64,000 nucleotides of DNA from Sphingomonas crusticola (lineage in GTDB: Bacteria > Pseudomonadota > Alphaproteobacteria > Sphingomonadales > Sphingomonadaceae): the NCBI RefSeq assembly GCF_003391115.1, contig NZ_QTJP01000001.1:868001-932000 (forward strand), written 5' to 3'. The notes under the pieces were generated by a model. The model had not been told where the DNA came from, did not search any database, and saw only the letters and a program-made list of their open reading frames with translations. Made by a program: the position numbers and the translations under genes. Within the stretch, counting starts at the first letter, position 1; every line of letters starts with the position of its first letter. Below are positions 27,596-36,254 of this stretch, one piece after another.

Positions 27596-28183
27596 ATGCC
27601 CAAGAGGCCGCCAGAGCATATGGAGGCGCAGCGCGAACGGATCCTGCGCGCGGCGCTGCGCTGTATCAGTGACCTCGGCATCGAGCGGGCCTCGATCGCG
27701 GAGATCCGCAAGCAGGCTGGGCTAAGCGCGGGCGCGCTCTACACACATTTCGCCAACAAGGATGCGATCGTTGCTGCGGCGTTGCGCTTCGCGTCGGTCA
27801 AGGAAGCCTATCTCCCGGAAACCTGGCCCGAATTCGCCGCGGCAGTCGCCAGCATGGCGGGCGATGACGGCTTCGATGCCGCCACGGTCGCGCGCATGCA
27901 GCTCCAGGTCTACGCCGCCGGCATCCGCCCGGGCGCGCAGCACGATCTCCTCAGGCCGATCATCGCTGGCGCGCTCGACCTTGTTGTTAGCCACCTTTCC
28001 GCCATGGAGCGGGAGGGCCGCGTCAGGCTGCGCATGAGCCCCCTGAAAACGGCCCTCGCGATCGGCGCGATCCGCGACGGCATTGTGTGGAGCGGCCTTG
28101 CGCTCGATCGCGCGTTCGACGAGATCGAGGCGGACATCGTCGCAGCGATCTCCTGCCTGACCGAGCCGCTGCTCACAGACTGA
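27596..28183 (+). CDS. TetR family transcriptional regulator
   Basis: A 195-residue repressor. Residues 10-58 form the TetR DNA-binding domain (ERILRAALRCISDLGIERAS, then IRKQAGLSAGALYTHFANKDAI, with the signature YTHFANKD). The rest is an all-helical ligand-binding and dimerisation domain of no clear subclass. It has a good ribosome binding site (aggaagcaggagccgctg). Divergent arrangement with the serine hydrolase and the intervening 22-bp dyad suggest it represses both itself and the hydrolase until a small ligand binds. Its 3' end overlaps the convergent FG-GAP gene by 11 bases. Confidence 0.9.
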   Translation: MPKRPPEHMEAQRERILRAALRCISDLGIERASIAEIRKQAGLSAGALYTHFANKDAIVAAALRFASVKEAYLPETWPEFAAAVASMAGDDGFDAATVARMQLQVYAAGIRPGAQHDLLRPIIAGALDLVVSHLSAMEREGRVRLRMSPLKTALAIGAIRDGIVWSGLALDRAFDEIEADIVAAISCLTEPLLTD

Positions 28184-29512
28184 AATGATGCGAGACCAGC
28201 GTCCAGTCGGCCCCGTTGGTTGCATCATAATAGGTGTTCTGCGCCCACCCACTGCCGGTCGATTGCCATACTGACACCGCCCCGTCCGAGTTGCGCCACA
28301 GTACATCCGAGAGCCCGTCGCCGTTATAGTCGCCAACCTGCGCAACCTGCCAGCTTGCCGCGGCGCCTGCGTTGAACTGGTTTTCCGCAAAACCGGCGCC
28401 CGTAGACGTCCAGACCGACAAGGCACCGCTATCATGGTGCCAGAGAATGTCGTCTTTGCCGTCGCCGTTGAAGTCGCCGAGACCGACCACGTGCCAGGCA
28501 AGGTCGATCGGGTTGCGTAACCAGCTATTCTCGCTGAAGCCCGCGCCCGACGCGGCGTCGGTCGCCGTCCAGGTTGAAAGCGAGCCGTCGGTGTTGCGCC
28601 ACAGGATATCGGCACGGTTGTCGCCCGTGAAGTCGGCCAGTCCCTCCACAGTCCAGCTCTGGCCGACGCTGCCGTGATAATAGCTATTCTCGATGAAGCC
28701 GGTGCCGGTCGAATTCCAGGTCGAGATCGCGCCGTCCACGTGCCGCCACAACAGGTCGTCCTTGCCGTCGGCATTGAGGTCACCGACCGCCGCGATGGTC
28801 CATTCCGTCGCAATCGGTCCGTGATTGTAGGAAATGGGGGTGAAACTGGTGTGTCCCTGATTGTCGGTCACCGAGCTCGCCCCGTACAGACCGCCAGGCT
28901 TCCATCGCTGTTGCGCCAGAGGATTGACGCATTGGTCCCCGCGAAGTTCATCGTCTCGACCGCTTTCCAGGACGGGTCGACCGTCTGGTCATTGAACCTG
29001 CCCTTGGCCTCGAAATGGAGCGACCCGGAAGCCTCGTTCGCCAGCCAAGTGCTGGTCGCGCCCGACCGGTTCAGCCACAAGATGTCGCTCAGGTGCCCGC
29101 CATCGAAGTCGTTGGGCGTCCCGCTCCTGATGCTGAAGCCGGTCGAGAAGCTCATGGCGGCCAGCTCTTGCGTGGAATAAACGATCTTAGCCCCGGTCGC
29201 GGCCTGGACGACCGTCACATCGACGATGTGATAATCGCCGCGTTGCGCGGCCAGCGAGAACCCCGCTGCATCCACCAGCGTGAACGGCGGAACATAGTGG
29301 GAAAAGTCTACCGGATCCGAGGAGGCGACGAAGCGCAATGTCGACGTCAGCCCAGTGTCGGTGAGTATGGGCCGGTCGAGGTGAATGTCGACTTCATCGT
29401 TGCGATGGTAATTGCCGGTAAGAACGACGGCGGTCGGAAAGGCCAGGCTCCTATCGAGATAGAAGGCTTGGGGTAGCTCGAACCGCGTGAGAGGCGTCGG
29501 ATTGTCAGCCAT
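28173..29512 (-). pseudogene. FG-GAP/VCBS-type repeat protein split by a frameshift
   Basis: Two adjacent reading frames, 28868-29512 and 28173-28871, together encode about 446 residues of one protein. The first has a beta-rich N-domain and then two repeats; the second has four more. Each repeat reads roughly D.N.DG..D(I/L)LW(R/H)..(S/D)GA.S.W.S, an FG-GAP-like propeller blade with a calcium-binding acidic loop. The first frame ends GSLAVCTGRAR-stop, whereas every other repeat has Trp where Cys occurs. One extra G at about 28887 restores AVWYGASS and joins the frames. No classical signal peptide is visible at MADNPTPLTRF. Either a real one-base loss or a sequencing error. Confidence 0.82.
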
Positions 29513-29673
29513 GATTGCTCCTGCACCGCTTCAATAACCGCGCCTGTTCCGGCATCGGATAGGCGGTGAAATGTAGGAGCGGGCTAGGTCACCTTGCTTG
29601 CGGCGGGCAGGACAAATTCGTGAATGGGCGAAAAGGCTAACGGGCGAGCGGCTGCCGCTCATCACGCCATCAC

Positions 29674-30837
29674 TTAGCGCAGCGGCGCCACTTCCCAATT
29701 CTGACCGACCTCGATCGCGCGGAATCGCCCTCGCGCGATGCCGCGCGCCGCCAACGTCGCGTGCAACAGCTTCGGCGGATCGTACAGGCCTTCGCTCGAC
29801 AGCTTGAACGTGCCCCAGTGCACCGCCAGCGCATTGGCCGCGCCCAGCTTCTGAAAGGCATCCACCGCCTCGACCGGGCCGATATGGTTGCCGCTCATCA
29901 TCTCGCGCGGCTGGAATGCGCCGATCGGGATCAGCGCCAGGCGATAGGGGCCGTCCTTGGCATCTTCCACCGGCCAGCTGCCGTCGCCCGGGCCGGTGTC
30001 GCCCGCGAAGAAAAGATTACCGCCGGGCAAGGTCACCGCGAAACCGGACCACAAGGCGCGGTTCCTGTCCCTGATCCAGCGCGAGCCCCAATGATGAACG
30101 CGCTCGATCGTCACGGTGATTCCGGGCCGCACCTGGACTCGGCCGCCCCAGTCGCGTGCCACCGCCTGCACGCCGACGCTCTTCAGGATCGTGTCATTGC
30201 CCAGGCTGGTGACGATCAGCGGCCGGTCACGCGCCCATAGCCGCTTGAGCGTCGGCAGATCCATATGGTCCCAGTGATTATGGCTGACGAGCACAAGATC
30301 GATCTTCGGCAGATCGTCGAAGGCGATGCCCGGATCGCGCACCCGCTTCGGCCCGAGCAGTCCCCAGGGGCCTGCGCGCTCGGCGTAGATCGGATCGGTC
30401 AGGATGTTGATCCCACCCGCCTGCACCAGCACGGTCGAATGGCCGATCCAGGTGACGAACATGCGCTTGGGGTCGGCCTTGGCGACGCAGCGCGCCCAAT
30501 TCTCAAGCGCGCGAGCCGGTTTGAGCGGGCAGGTCACCCCCGCGGACGCGGGATAGCCGGGCTGCGTCGCCACGTGCGCCGGCCAGGGCTCCTGGTCCTT
30601 GATCGTCATCATCCGCCACGCCATGCCGAGCGGCGTGCGCTTGCGCGCACCGCCGGTGCCCTGCTCACCGTCCGGATTGAAGAAACGCTGCCCGTCGAAA
30701 TGGCCGCTGACCGGCCCGCGATAGTAGATGCGATCGAAGAAGGGCGGGATCACCACCGGCACCAGCAACAGCAGGATCAAGGTGGCGAGCAGCCCGCGCC
30801 AGATCCAGCTCCAGATACGCATCAGCACCGGCTTCAT
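29674..30837 (-). CDS. MBL-fold metallo-hydrolase (UlaG/NAPE-PLD-like)
   Basis: A 387-residue protein anchored by an N-terminal hydrophobic helix (about residues 12-32, LLATLILLLLVPVVIPP). The metallo-beta-lactamase fold follows: FVTWIGHSTVLVQ, then the two-metal motif SHNHWDHMD, FFAGDTGPGDG and a late His in ALAVHWGTFKL. The order and the WIGHST start match the UlaG and N-acyl-phosphatidylethanolamine phospholipase D branch, which hydrolyse phosphodiesters or lactones. A lipid-directed role at the membrane is plausible from the anchor and homology. It stands alone, divergent from the HTH gene at 30961. Confidence 0.85.
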   Translation of the reverse strand: MKPVLMRIWSWIWRGLLATLILLLLVPVVIPPFFDRIYYRGPVSGHFDGQRFFNPDGEQGTGGARKRTPLGMAWRMMTIKDQEPWPAHVATQPGYPASAGVTCPLKPARALENWARCVAKADPKRMFVTWIGHSTVLVQAGGINILTDPIYAERAGPWGLLGPKRVRDPGIAFDDLPKIDLVLVSHNHWDHMDLPTLKRLWARDRPLIVTSLGNDTILKSVGVQAVARDWGGRVQVRPGITVTIERVHHWGSRWIRDRNRALWSGFAVTLPGGNLFFAGDTGPGDGSWPVEDAKDGPYRLALIPIGAFQPREMMSGNHIGPVEAVDAFQKLGAANALAVHWGTFKLSSEGLYDPPKLLHATLAARGIARGRFRAIEVGQNWEVAPLR

Positions 30838-30897
30838 CGTGGCTGCACTAGCGCGCTACCAAAACAGGGCAATGGGCCAGTTAAAATAATCGGTCTC

Positions 30898-30927
30898 TTG
30901 ACGTTCGGGCGAATCGTTGTGTAAACG
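30898..30927 (+). promoter_or_regulatory. Possible promoter of the HTH-membrane protein pair
   Basis: TTGACG at 30898 is a good -35 match and TAAACG at 30922 a fair -10, with an 18-base spacer, about 33 bases before the GTG at 30961. The spacing is acceptable but the -10 match is weak, so this is a tentative call. Confidence 0.3.
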
Positions 30928-30960
30928 CAATATATCGTCGTTCTGACCGATGGATGCTTA

Positions 30961-31206
30961 GTGATATACAACCGCATTGCCCTTTTCCGCGCCGAACGCG
31001 CCGTGTCACGGCGCGCCTTGGCGGAGGCGGTCGGCGTCAACAACCAGACGATCGGCTATCTCGAGCGCGGCGACTATAAGCCCAGCCTTGAGCTTGCGAT
31101 GAAGATCGCCGCCTTCTTCGGTGTGCCGATCGAGCTGCTCTTTTCCTTCCAACCCTTCGAATCCGTCGCCGACGCGCTGCGCCGCGCGGCCGCGGTGGGA
31201 GAGTGA
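30961..31206 (+). CDS. Small XRE/Cro-type HTH regulator
   Basis: An 81-residue protein beginning at GTG 30961 that consists almost entirely of a helix-turn-helix domain: NRIALFRAERAVSRRALAEA, then VGVNNQTIGYLERGDYKPSL, then the closing helix LAMKIAAFFGVPIELLFSF. Length and the final ELLF segment fit the YozG/Cro family that pairs with small membrane proteins. It ends five bases before a four-helix membrane protein. A homologous HTH (40890) is also paired with a membrane protein in the peptide cassette, in the opposite gene order. The target is probably its own promoter. Confidence 0.85.
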   Translation: MIYNRIALFRAERAVSRRALAEAVGVNNQTIGYLERGDYKPSLELAMKIAAFFGVPIELLFSFQPFESVADALRRAAAVGE

Positions 31207-31210
31207 TGCC

Positions 31211-31720
31211 ATGACCTTGCTCGAGAAAATGGACCGCGCCGTCTACGCGACCGGCATCGACCGGCTAGTGTTCATGAAGGTGAAGCCGCGCACTCTGCGC
31301 TGGTCGCCTTTGCTGGTGATCGCGGCGATGGCCGTGGGCTATGTGCTGCTGGCACAGCCGATTCTCCCGCACGTTACGCACTTCATGGCAGGGGTAGGCC
31401 TCTTTTATGGAGGCTATCTCGGTGCGTTCATTTTCCGCATCTTCGGCCCGCGGATGGTGCCCTCTATCGATGGCCCGCTCGACGAACGCGAGTTGATGGT
31501 GAAGGCCCGTGCCGGTGCCGTGTCCAGCATCATCCTGACCGTGCTCGCAATGGCCGGCTGCTTCTACATGGCGGTCGCCGTCCCGCTCGGCGCCTGGCGC
31601 CCGCACGATCCCAATCATTGGGTCGCGCTCGCCTTTGCGTTTCAGGCCTGCTTCATGCTGCTGCCCACCCTGATCGCGAGCTGGCTCCAGCCACCCGCCG
31701 TAGCTGATGACGAGGACTGA
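31211..31720 (+). CDS. Four-helix membrane protein paired with HTH regulator
   Basis: A 169-residue inner-membrane protein with four hydrophobic segments at about residues 36-53, 60-84, 101-124 and 138-157. It starts at ATG 31211, four bases after the HTH stop. A loop of charged residues (SIDGPLDERELMVKARA) links helices 2 and 3. I do not recognise a named family. HTH plus small multi-pass membrane protein pairs are common in bacteria and are thought to sense envelope or antimicrobial stress, but nothing in this sequence shows that directly. Confidence 0.75.
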   Translation: MTLLEKMDRAVYATGIDRLVFMKVKPRTLRWSPLLVIAAMAVGYVLLAQPILPHVTHFMAGVGLFYGGYLGAFIFRIFGPRMVPSIDGPLDERELMVKARAGAVSSIILTVLAMAGCFYMAVAVPLGAWRPHDPNHWVALAFAFQACFMLLPTLIASWLQPPAVADDED

Positions 31721-31746
31721 CCCGCTAAGACTCCGCTCGGTCATCG

Positions 31747-32400
31747 TCATGGCCGGAGGAACAGATGATCCACGCTCGGATCGCGCGCCAGCGCAGCCTC
31801 CACCCGCCTGCGCGCATCATAATAAGCCAGCCCCGGGTCGCGCGGATCTTTCGCCCGCAATTGCCGCGCCTGCGCGTCATCGACGGAGGAGGCGCCAGCG
31901 ACATGATCGGCATAGCCCTCTACCTTCCAGTGCGGGAAAGCGATTGCCCGTGCCAGTCCGAAATGATCGGTGATCAGGATATGCGTCGTTTCATGCGCGA
32001 GCACGTCGTGCAGCGTGCGGATGCCGCCGATGGCGCGATGGTTGCGGGCGCGGTCCGCCGCCGGATCGGCATCGTTGACGACGATCAGGTTTCGCAGCGG
32101 CCGCCGGAATGCAACCGCGCCGCTCTGCTGAAGTGCGACCAGCCGCCAGCGCCAGCCGCCGCTTGTAAGGAAGATCAAGCGCGCGACAGGGCCCGTATAA
32201 AGGGGGCTTCGCGCCGCCAGCGCATCCGCCTCGTCGAGAATCGCGCCGAAATCGGCTGGCAGCGGTCGCTCTGACCGGACCACTGTCTGGCCGAAGCGCG
32301 CCTCATAGGGGAAACCCAGGACCTGCGGCGCGTAGGCGATCACCCCGGCCAGCGTCGCGATTGCCACCGCCGCCCGTTGGGCCATCTTGAATGTCGTCAC
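31747..32400 (-). CDS. Membrane-anchored or secreted HExxH metallopeptidase-like protein
   Basis: A 217-residue protein with an N-terminal hydrophobic segment (residues 10-28, signal or anchor). The centre carries DVLAHETTHILITDHFG, an HExxH zinc motif, followed about 20 residues later by WKVEGYADHVAG, whose Glu could be the third ligand of a gluzincin site. The rest is Arg- and Ala-rich. Small proteins of this kind are usually annotated as hypothetical. Proteolytic activity is inferred from the motif only. It is convergent with the membrane protein and lies 180 bases from nrdA's regulatory region, on the opposite strand. Confidence 0.75.
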   Translation of the reverse strand: MTTFKMAQRAAVAIATLAGVIAYAPQVLGFPYEARFGQTVVRSERPLPADFGAILDEADALAARSPLYTGPVARLIFLTSGGWRWRLVALQQSGAVAFRRPLRNLIVVNDADPAADRARNHRAIGGIRTLHDVLAHETTHILITDHFGLARAIAFPHWKVEGYADHVAGASSVDDAQARQLRAKDPRDPGLAYYDARRRVEAALARDPSVDHLFLRP

Positions 32401-32547
32401 ATGTCCTCCACCCGTCGCCGAAGGTTCATGGGATCCACTGTAAGATCGCGCCCTGGCCCCTGCCTACCCAGTTCTTCGCACCCGCAGCGACGCGGCGAAA
32501 AACTGACTCTTTTGTGCCCGTCAAGCGGACAATCCGCTTTGTCATAA

Positions 32548-32563
32548 ATTAAACATCTTGTGC
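32548..32563 (+). promoter_or_regulatory. NrdR box 1 (weaker)
   Basis: attaaacatcttgtgc matches the right half of the NrdR consensus acaCwAtATaTwGtgt well (AT.TTGTG) but has A instead of the conserved C at position 4. It starts exactly 32 bases before box 2, i.e. three helical turns, the usual spacing of paired NrdR sites. It is called mainly on that spacing. Confidence 0.6.
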
Positions 32564-32579
32564 GGATGAATCGGGAGTG

Positions 32580-32595
32580 ACACTATCTGTTGTGT
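32580..32595 (+). promoter_or_regulatory. NrdR box 2
   Basis: acactatctgttgtgt matches the consensus acaCwAtATaTwGtgt at 14 of 16 positions, with perfect ACAC and GTGT arms. NrdR is the ATP/dATP-sensing zinc-ribbon repressor of ribonucleotide reductase genes. With box 1 it forms the standard tandem operator upstream of nrdA, 200 bases before its start codon. Confidence 0.8.
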
Positions 32596-32712
32596 CGGGG
32601 CCAGGGGGCGCCGGCTTCAGATTGAGATTCACCGGAGCGATCACCATATCGTTTCCGGGAGAGCCCGCCCTGTGGAACATGGGGATGGAACGGGTTCGTG
32701 CGGTCTCGATCC

Positions 32713-32758
32713 TTGCCCCCTCTGGCGATGCGCTTAGCATCCGGGGGCAACGTCCCCC
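32713..32758 (+). promoter_or_regulatory. Structured nrdA leader with two competing hairpins
   Basis: TTGCCCCC (32713-32720) is complementary to GGGGGCAA (32743-32750), enclosing an inner GATGC/GCATC stem (32727-32741). The same GGGGG can instead pair with CCCCC at 32754-32758 across a six-base loop. The two folds exclude each other. They lie between the NrdR boxes and the nrdA start, so an attenuation or RNA-stability role is possible; no T-tract follows. Confidence 0.45.
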
Positions 32759-32795
32759 GAGTCGAACATTGGTGGAACGGGACAGGGGACAGGCG

Positions 32796-34697
32796 ATGGA
32801 CTTTTCGAGCAACAGCGAGCGGGAAGCGAACGATATGGCCACCCTTCTGGACGTTGCGGAAACCGCCGCGGCCGAGCCTGCCGCCACCGGCAGCAAGCGC
32901 CGCGACACGCCCTTCCCGCTCGACGTCGATCATTCGCGCGACGCGCTGCTCACCGAATTCGGCAAGGATACGCTGCGCGACCGCTATCTGCTCCCCGGCG
33001 AAAGCTATCAAGATCTGTTCGTGCGCGTCGCCTCGGCTTATGCCGACGATCAGGCGCATGCCCAGCGCGTCTACGATTATATCTCGCGCCTGTGGTTCAT
33101 GCCCGCCACGCCGGTTCTCTCTAATGGCGGCACCGGGCGCGGCCTGCCCATCTCCTGCTTCCTCAATAGCGTCGACGACAGCCTCAACGGCATCGTCGAC
33201 ACCTGGAATGAGAATGTCTGGCTCGCCTCGCGCGGCGGCGGCATCGGCACCTATTGGGGTTCGGTGCGCGGCATCGGCGAGCCGGTCGGCCTCAACGGCA
33301 AGACCAGCGGCATCATCCCGTTCGTGCGCGTCATGGACAGCCTCACGCTCGCCATCAGCCAGGGCTCGCTGCGGCGCGGCTCGGCCGCGGTCTATCTCGA
33401 CGTCGCCCATCCCGAGATCGAGGAATTCCTCGAGATCCGTAAGCCCTCCGGTGATTTCAACCGCAAGGCGCTCAACCTCCACCACGGCGTGCTGCTGACC
33501 GACGAGTTCATGGAAGCCGTGCGCAACGGCACGACCTTCGATCTCAAGTCGCCCAAGGACGGCTCGAAGCGCGGCGAAGTCGATGCCCGCTCGCTCTTCC
33601 AGAAGCTGGTCGAGACCCGGCTCGCCACCGGAGAACCCTATATCGTCTTCGCCGACACCGTGAACCGCGCCATGCCCAAGCATCATCGCGATGCCGGCCT
33701 CAAGGTCTCGACCTCCAACCTCTGCTCGGAGATCACGCTGCCGACCGGACGCGACCAATATGGCGAGGCGCGCACCGCCGTCTGCTGCCTGTCGTCCTTG
33801 AGCCTCGAGACGTGGGACGAGTGGAAGGACGAGAAGGGCTTCATCGAGGATGTGATGCGCTTCCTCGACAATGTCCTGCAGGATTTCATCGACCGCGCCG
33901 AGCCGGGCATGGAGCGCGCGCGCTATTCGGCGGAGCGCGAGCGTTCGGTCGGCCTCGGCGTGATGGGCTTCCACTCCTTCCTCCAGGCGCGCAACCTGCC
34001 GTTCGAAGGCGCGATGGCCAAGAGCTGGAACATGCGCATCTTCAAGCATATCCAGGCGCAGGTTAACGAAGCCTCGATGCATCTCGCCACGGAGCGCGGG
34101 CCTTGCCCCGATGCCGCCGACATGGGCGTAATGGAGCGGTTCAGCTGCAAGACCGCGATCGCGCCGACCGCCTCGATCAGCATCATCTGTGGCGGCACTT
34201 CGGCCTGCATCGAGCCGATCCCGGCCAATATCTATACCCATAAGACCTTGTCGGGCAGCTTCTCGATCAAGAATCCTTATCTCGAGAAACTGCTGATCGA
34301 GAAGTCGAAGAACAGCGACGCGGTGTGGAACACGATCCTCGAGCAAGGCGGCTCGGTCCAGCATCTCGATTTCCTCACGACCGAGGAAAAGGACATCTTC
34401 AAGACCAGCTTCGAGATCGACCAGCGCTGGCTGATCGAACTTGCCGCCGATCGCACGCCCTATATCGACCAGGCCCAGTCCCTGAACCTGTTCATCCCGG
34501 CCGACGTCGAGAAATGGGATCTGCTGATGCTGCACTTCCGCGCGTGGGAGCTCGGCATCAAGTCGCTTTACTATCTGCGCTCCAAGTCGATCCAGCGCGC
34601 CGGTTTCGCCGGCGGCGTCGAAGCCGACAACACGCCCGAGCTTCGCCAGATCGAGGTCGAAGCCAAGGATTATGACGAGTGTCTGGCCTGCCAATAA
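32796..34697 (+). CDS. nrdA: Ribonucleoside-diphosphate reductase class Ia, alpha subunit
   Basis: The catalytic subunit that reduces NDPs to dNDPs in the cytosol with NrdB. From ATG 32796 it has 633 residues; ATG 32835 (MATLLDVAE) is an alternative. The catalytic barrel has the redox and radical motifs PISCFLNSVDD, STSNLCSEI, TAVCCLSSLSL and PTASISIICGGTSACIEP, and a swinging C-terminal tail ends in C-x2-C (ECLACQ), which thioredoxin or glutaredoxin re-reduces. No ATP-cone is present, so dATP feedback by the classical route is missing from this subunit. The partner nrdB lies 12.5 kb away, beyond the peptide cassette. Confidence 0.95.
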   Translation: MDFSSNSEREANDMATLLDVAETAAAEPAATGSKRRDTPFPLDVDHSRDALLTEFGKDTLRDRYLLPGESYQDLFVRVASAYADDQAHAQRVYDYISRLWFMPATPVLSNGGTGRGLPISCFLNSVDDSLNGIVDTWNENVWLASRGGGIGTYWGSVRGIGEPVGLNGKTSGIIPFVRVMDSLTLAISQGSLRRGSAAVYLDVAHPEIEEFLEIRKPSGDFNRKALNLHHGVLLTDEFMEAVRNGTTFDLKSPKDGSKRGEVDARSLFQKLVETRLATGEPYIVFADTVNRAMPKHHRDAGLKVSTSNLCSEITLPTGRDQYGEARTAVCCLSSLSLETWDEWKDEKGFIEDVMRFLDNVLQDFIDRAEPGMERARYSAERERSVGLGVMGFHSFLQARNLPFEGAMAKSWNMRIFKHIQAQVNEASMHLATERGPCPDAADMGVMERFSCKTAIAPTASISIICGGTSACIEPIPANIYTHKTLSGSFSIKNPYLEKLLIEKSKNSDAVWNTILEQGGSVQHLDFLTTEEKDIFKTSFEIDQRWLIELAADRTPYIDQAQSLNLFIPADVEKWDLLMLHFRAWELGIKSLYYLRSKSIQRAGFAGGVEADNTPELRQIEVEAKDYDECLACQ

Positions 34698-34756
34698 TCC
34701 CCCGGATTCTCGGCTGATCGGCCGGCGCTCTGGCCTGAAGTCACCGACACGACCCT

Positions 34757-34887
34757 CACCCCGGCGCAGGGCTCCCCGCAACTAGTACTTTGCGGGGGCC
34801 CGCAGGCCGGGTCCATTCCGCGGCTAGGCTTGAGCCGATTATAGGCGCGCCTGCGGCCCGATCGACGCCAGCCTTCGCCGCAGACGG
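34757..34887 (+). repeat. Intergenic repeat, copy A (interrupted)
   Basis: It shares caccccggcgcag at its start, then tccattccgcggctaggc and later gcggcccgat, with the copy at 45258, in the same orientation. Between the first two blocks copy A carries an extra piece of about 35 bases containing a perfect 8-bp hairpin, CCCCGCAA...TTGCGGGG. It fills most of the 303-base gap between nrdA and the first cassette gene (34698-35000); nothing else was seen in that gap. Confidence 0.75.
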
Positions 34888-35000
34888 TCGTGAAGGGCAT
34901 CCCAAAGGCAACGCCGTACGGAACATCGACCGGGCGCCCGCGCCCGCCCGATAATCCGTGGGCGGGCGGGCCCATTCACGCGCTCGCTCGTTGAGCGCGA

Positions 35001-36254
35001 ATGTCAGAGAGCCGTGAATTGCACCAGACGCCCGAGCCGGAGATCGTCGTCGGCTCGCGCGAGCAACTTCTGCACCTCCTCGCGGAAGCGGCCGAGATCG
35101 AGCACACGTTGATGTGCAGCTATCTCTACGCGGTCTTCAGTCTCAAGCGCGCCGGCGAAGCCGGGGTCGGCGAGACCGAGGGCGCGGCGCTGGAGCGCTG
35201 GCGCAAGGCGATCCTCAACGTCGCGATCGAGGAGATGGGGCATCTCGCGATGGTGGCGAACCTCACCGTCGCGGTCGGCGGCCGTCCGCATTTCGGGCGG
35301 CCCAATTTCCCGGTCGCCCCCGGCTATTTCCCCTCCGGCGTCGCGGTCCGGCTGACCGGCTTCAACGCCGAGACACTGGATCACTTCATCTTCCTCGAAC
35401 GGCCGCAAGGGGTCGAGGGCGCGGATAGCGCGGAATTCGAGCAAGACGATTATCGCCGCGAGCAGGCCCGTCCCGGGCTGATGCCGAGCGCGCAGGATTA
35501 TGCGACCATCGGCTATCTCTACGAAGCGATCCGGTCGAACCTCGGCGCGCTCGATCGTGAGCTCGGCCGCGACGGACTGTTCGTCAGCGGGACCGCGGGC
35601 CAGATCGGCCGCGATGTGCTCGATCTCAAGGGCATCGAGCCGATCAGCGATCTGGCCGGCGCGCTGGCGGCGATCGACGTGATCGTCGAACAGGGGGAGG
35701 GTTCCGCGGCCGACCGCGAGGAATCGCACTATCGCAGTTTCCTCGGGATCAGGGACGAGTTGGAGGAGCTGACGCGTCAGGATCCCAGCTTCGTGCCCGC
35801 CTGGCCAGTCGCCGACAGCCCGGTATTGCGCCAGCCGCCCGAGCCCGAGGGCAAGGTTTTCGTCGATCATCCGGAAGCCGTCACGCTGCTCGATTTCGCC
35901 TGCGCCACCTACGGTTTGCTGCTGCGTTGCCTGGTTCAATGCTTTGCCCGTCCCGAAACTGAAGGGGCCGCGCCTAATGCGCTGATGGGGGCAGCGATCG
36001 AACTGATGCACGTCCTTGGCGAAACTGCCACCGCGTTGGCGCGCATTCCTGCCACTACGGGACACAACGGCGTCAATGCCGGCATGACCTTCACCATGCT
36101 GCGCGGCGTCGAGCCGTTGCTTCACGGCTCGGTCGAGCGGCGACTGCTGGTGGAGCGCGCCGTCGCCTTGTCCAACGCTGCCGGCGCACAAAGCGCGAAG
36201 GTCCGCGATGCGCTTACGCGAGCCTCGGACAGCCTTAGGGGCCTGGGCGGTTGA
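35001..36254 (+). CDS. Ferritin-like diiron protein (VioB/iminophenylpyruvate dimer synthase-like)
   Basis: A 417-residue soluble protein. Its N-terminal half has the paired helices of a ferritin-like site: EAAEIEHTLMCSYLYAVFS (Glu34, His35) and NVAIEEMGHLAMVANL (Glu77-Glu78, His81), the PF12902-type pattern best known from VioB and related oxidative enzymes. The C-terminal half keeps a helical repeat with AIELMHVLGE as a possible further metal-ligand segment. It is the first gene after repeat copy A and overlaps the hydrolase by four bases (TTGA). In the peptide cassette it is a plausible oxidative tailoring enzyme; that role is inference from context. Confidence 0.75.
   Translation: MSESRELHQTPEPEIVVGSREQLLHLLAEAAEIEHTLMCSYLYAVFSLKRAGEAGVGETEGAALERWRKAILNVAIEEMGHLAMVANLTVAVGGRPHFGRPNFPVAPGYFPSGVAVRLTGFNAETLDHFIFLERPQGVEGADSAEFEQDDYRREQARPGLMPSAQDYATIGYLYEAIRSNLGALDRELGRDGLFVSGTAGQIGRDVLDLKGIEPISDLAGALAAIDVIVEQGEGSAADREESHYRSFLGIRDELEELTRQDPSFVPAWPVADSPVLRQPPEPEGKVFVDHPEAVTLLDFACATYGLLLRCLVQCFARPETEGAAPNALMGAAIELMHVLGETATALARIPATTGHNGVNAGMTFTMLRGVEPLLHGSVERRLLVERAVALSNAAGAQSAKVRDALTRASDSLRGLGG

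Larger units (their letters stand above)
32401..32795 (+). other. nrdA upstream region (395 bases, non-coding)
   Basis: This stretch holds the two NrdR boxes (32548 and 32580) and a structured leader (32713-32758). An open frame covers 32577-32795 in phase with nrdA, but it overlaps an operator and gives a low-quality peptide, so I do not read it as coding. The part before 32500 holds the short promoter of the divergent HExxH gene; no further signal was recognised. Confidence 0.6.

Noticed and set aside
32583-34781. A 732-codon open frame on the minus strand across nrdA
   Set aside because: It is the GC-rich antisense shadow of nrdA; its composition is Asp/Glu/Gly/Ala/Arg-rich with no domain motifs.
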